Positions 12,350 to 13,991 of a stretch of 13,991 nucleotides of DNA are shown here, piece by piece. A program made the translations under genes and the position numbers. The DNA is taken from positions 1 through 13,991 of the forward strand of contig JAEWBM010000175.1 in assembly GCA_023391155.1 (NCBI GenBank), read 5' to 3'. The notes under the pieces are model-generated. The model saw only the letters and a list, made by a program, of their open reading frames with translations. It was not told the DNA's origin and did not search any database. Positions within the stretch are counted from its first letter, which is position 1. The number at the start of each line of letters is the position of its first letter. The stretch comes from Acidobacteriota bacterium. GTDB taxonomy: Bacteria > Acidobacteriota > Blastocatellia > Pyrinomonadales > Pyrinomonadaceae.

Positions 12350-13822
12350 ATGTCCCAAAGAACCGGTTCAACTCTACTCCTGGGGTTTATCGCTGCGCTC
12401 ATTTTCACCGTCGCGAACGCGGTGATCTCTTTTAGGTCCGCGAATACCTTGATCCGGAACAATGAGCGCGTGCTCGAGACCCACGAGGCGATCCGCGATG
12501 TGGAATCGCTGATTTCCGTCATCAAGGACGCTGAGACGGGACAGCGCGGCTATTTGTTGACGGGCAACGAACAATTCCTGGGACCGTATAACGCAGCTAT
12601 CGGAAGGGTCGAGGGCCTTGTCGCTGATCTTAAAGAGTTAAAGACCGACGACCCGCGCCAGTTGGAACGGATCCCCGCAATCGAAGATGCGATCAAAGCA
12701 AGGCTTCAAACCTTGGCGGCGAATATCGATGTGTTGCGAAACGAGGGGCGTGAGGCCCTTGTTCAGCGGGCGCTTCTCGAAAAAGGCCGTGGCGAGATGG
12801 ACCGCATCCGATCGCTCGTGCAGGAATTTGAGGAAGCCGAACAGAGGCGGCTTTCGCAACGTGTCGCCGAATCTGCCGACAGCAGCCGAAACTCGATCCT
12901 GACATTCATCGCGGCGAATCTTGCCGTCATGCTACTGCTCGTCGCCGTCTTCTTTTTGTTGAGGCGCGATTTCGCCGCCCGGCAAAAAGCTGAAGAAGAG
13001 CTGAGGGCTGCTCACGAACAGCTCGAGCAACGCGTTATCGAGCGGACCGCGGAGCTGAACTCAGCGAACATAGAACTCGAACGCAGCAATCGGGAGCTGC
13101 AGGATTTCGCCTACGTAGCCTCGCATGATCTGCAGGAGCCGCTTCGCAAGATCCAGGCGTTCGGCGACAGGCTCAAGAGCGTCCAGGGGCCGAAGTTCGA
13201 TGAACGCGGGCTCGATTACCTTGATCGAATGCAGAATGCCGCCGGCCGCATGCATACATTGATCAATGACCTGCTCACGTTTTCGCGCGTCACGACCAAA
13301 GCTCAGCCGTTTATTCCCACGGACCTTAACGAGATCTGTACCGAGGTGATCGACGATCTTGAAACCCTTATTCAGAAAACTAACGGCCGGGTAGAGGTTG
13401 CCGGCCTGCCGACGATCGATGCAGATCCGCTCCAAATGCGTCAGCTATTTCAGAATCTGATCGCAAATGCGTTAAAATTTCACCGCCCCGAGGTCGATCC
13501 TGTTGTTATAATAAGATCAGAGGCATTCACCGAGGCGGCCGATCGCTCCGACGACACCTCGCAAACGCAATTTACTCGCATTTCTGTCGAAGATAACGGG
13601 ATCGGCTTTGACGAAAAATATTTGGATCGGATTTTTACTCCCTTTCAACGCTTACACGGCCGCGGAGAATATGAAGGTACAGGCATCGGCCTGGCTGTTT
13701 GTCGAAAGATCGTGGAACGCCACCACGGTTCACTAAGCGCAACCAGCGTCCAGGGCAAGGGGTCAACATTTATTGCGGTTCTGCCGATCAAGCAGGCTGA
13801 CGAGAAGGATCAAGGAGACTAA
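12350..13822 (+). CDS. CHASE3-domain membrane sensor histidine kinase
   Basis: A 490-residue inner-membrane sensor kinase. Order of parts: TM helix 1 (about 8-28), a helical extracytoplasmic CHASE3 domain (about 35-175, with VIKDAETGQRGYLLTGNEQF), TM helix 2 (183-204), a coiled-coil linker (210-250), a HisKA dimerisation domain with phospho-acceptor His259 (YVASHDLQEPLRKIQAFGD), and an HATPase domain: N box QNLIANALKFH (368-378), G1 VEDNGIGF (413-420), F box TPFQRLHGRGEY, G2 GTGIGLAV (443-450). The ATG at 12350 is preferred; an in-frame TTG at 12290 would add a short unrelated leader. The signal sensed is unknown. The ATG of the response regulator follows its stop directly. Confidence 0.93.
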   Translation: MSQRTGSTLLLGFIAALIFTVANAVISFRSANTLIRNNERVLETHEAIRDVESLISVIKDAETGQRGYLLTGNEQFLGPYNAAIGRVEGLVADLKELKTDDPRQLERIPAIEDAIKARLQTLAANIDVLRNEGREALVQRALLEKGRGEMDRIRSLVQEFEEAEQRRLSQRVAESADSSRNSILTFIAANLAVMLLLVAVFFLLRRDFAARQKAEEELRAAHEQLEQRVIERTAELNSANIELERSNRELQDFAYVASHDLQEPLRKIQAFGDRLKSVQGPKFDERGLDYLDRMQNAAGRMHTLINDLLTFSRVTTKAQPFIPTDLNEICTEVIDDLETLIQKTNGRVEVAGLPTIDADPLQMRQLFQNLIANALKFHRPEVDPVVIIRSEAFTEAADRSDDTSQTQFTRISVEDNGIGFDEKYLDRIFTPFQRLHGRGEYEGTGIGLAVCRKIVERHHGSLSATSVQGKGSTFIAVLPIKQADEKDQGD

Positions 13823-13991
13823 ATGATGAAAAAGATGGGCCAGCCGATCGTGATACTTATGGCCGACGATGACGCTGACGACCGGATGCTTACAAGAGAC
13901 GCTCTTGCCGAAAGCAGGGTTCTGAACGAACTTCGCTTTGTTGAGGACGGCGAGGAACTGATGGATTACCTGAAGCGGCGCGGAAAGTTTG
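13823..13991 (+). CDS. Response regulator, Rcp1/CheY-like receiver (3' end outside window)
   Basis: 56 codons are visible and then the window ends. The sequence MGQPIVILMADDDADDRMLT has the first strand and the acidic pocket of a receiver domain (ADDDADD). LNELRFVEDGEELMDYLKRR matches the second strand and helix typical of stand-alone Rcp1-type regulators that partner phytochrome-like and CHASE3 kinases. The phospho-acceptor Asp lies beyond the window. Two adjacent ATG codons (13823, 13826) are possible starts; AAGGAG at 13812-13817 is 5 or 8 nt away and slightly favours the second. It is cotranscribed with the kinase and is its likely phosphotransfer partner. Confidence 0.9.
   Translation, partial: MMKKMGQPIVILMADDDADDRMLTRDALAESRVLNELRFVEDGEELMDYLKRRGKF

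Noticed and set aside
11542..12525. 327-codon minus-strand open frame across the hydrolase, DUF2277 and kinase genes
   Set aside because: It spans three well-supported plus-strand genes and their gaps, and the translation is low-complexity Arg/Ser/Gly-rich sequence with no family likeness.

Overview
The window is chromosome-like DNA from a bacterium of moderately high GC, densely packed with short intergenic gaps. The mix points to a soil or environmental lineage: a GltX with extra insertions, an amphi-Trp protein, DUF2200 and DUF2277 proteins, a pair of large ferritin-like proteins, and a CHASE3 histidine kinase with an Rcp1-type response regulator. Blastocatellia-like Acidobacteriota would fit, but this is inference from gene content and style, not from a marker gene search. 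No rRNA, tRNA, CRISPR array, transposase or integrase was seen.

Layout. (1) 1-2406, plus strand: 3' part of gltX, then three small genes (cupin, DUF1801, DUF2200). (2) 2419-2850, minus strand: an Lrp/AsnC regulator, divergent from the next block. (3) 3035-5865, plus strand: phenylalanine hydroxylase, a GNAT acetyltransferase, 4-hydroxyphenylpyruvate dioxygenase and an amphi-Trp protein, closed by a clear intrinsic terminator. (4) 5866-8778, plus strand: a good sigma70-like promoter, a probably broken small membrane-protein ORF, an NTF2-like protein, an AAC(3)-I-like acetyltransferase, a second GNAT overlapping it by 1 nt, and homogentisate 1,2-dioxygenase. (5) 8802-10724, minus strand: a two-gene operon of ferritin-like proteins with very strong ribosome binding sites. 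(6) 10880-12274, plus strand: OsmC peroxidase, an overlapping alpha/beta hydrolase, and a DUF2277 protein. (7) 12350-13991, plus strand: CHASE3 sensor kinase and a truncated CheY/Rcp1-type response regulator.

How it works together. phhA, hppD and hmgA encode three steps of the homogentisate route (Phe to Tyr; 4-hydroxyphenylpyruvate to homogentisate; homogentisate to maleylacetoacetate). The aminotransferase, pterin carbinolamine dehydratase, maleylacetoacetate isomerase and fumarylacetoacetase are not in the window. The divergent Lrp-type regulator, with two palindromes in the shared promoter region (one covering the best phhA -10 box), is the obvious candidate controller. The ferritin-like operon and the divergent osmC share one 155-bp control region with several inverted repeats, which suggests an oxidative, iron or general stress island.

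The points most worth a second look are the ferritin-like pair, the AAC(3)-I homologue with its coupled GNAT, the palindromic lrp/phhA control region, and the disrupted hydrophobic small ORF behind a good promoter.
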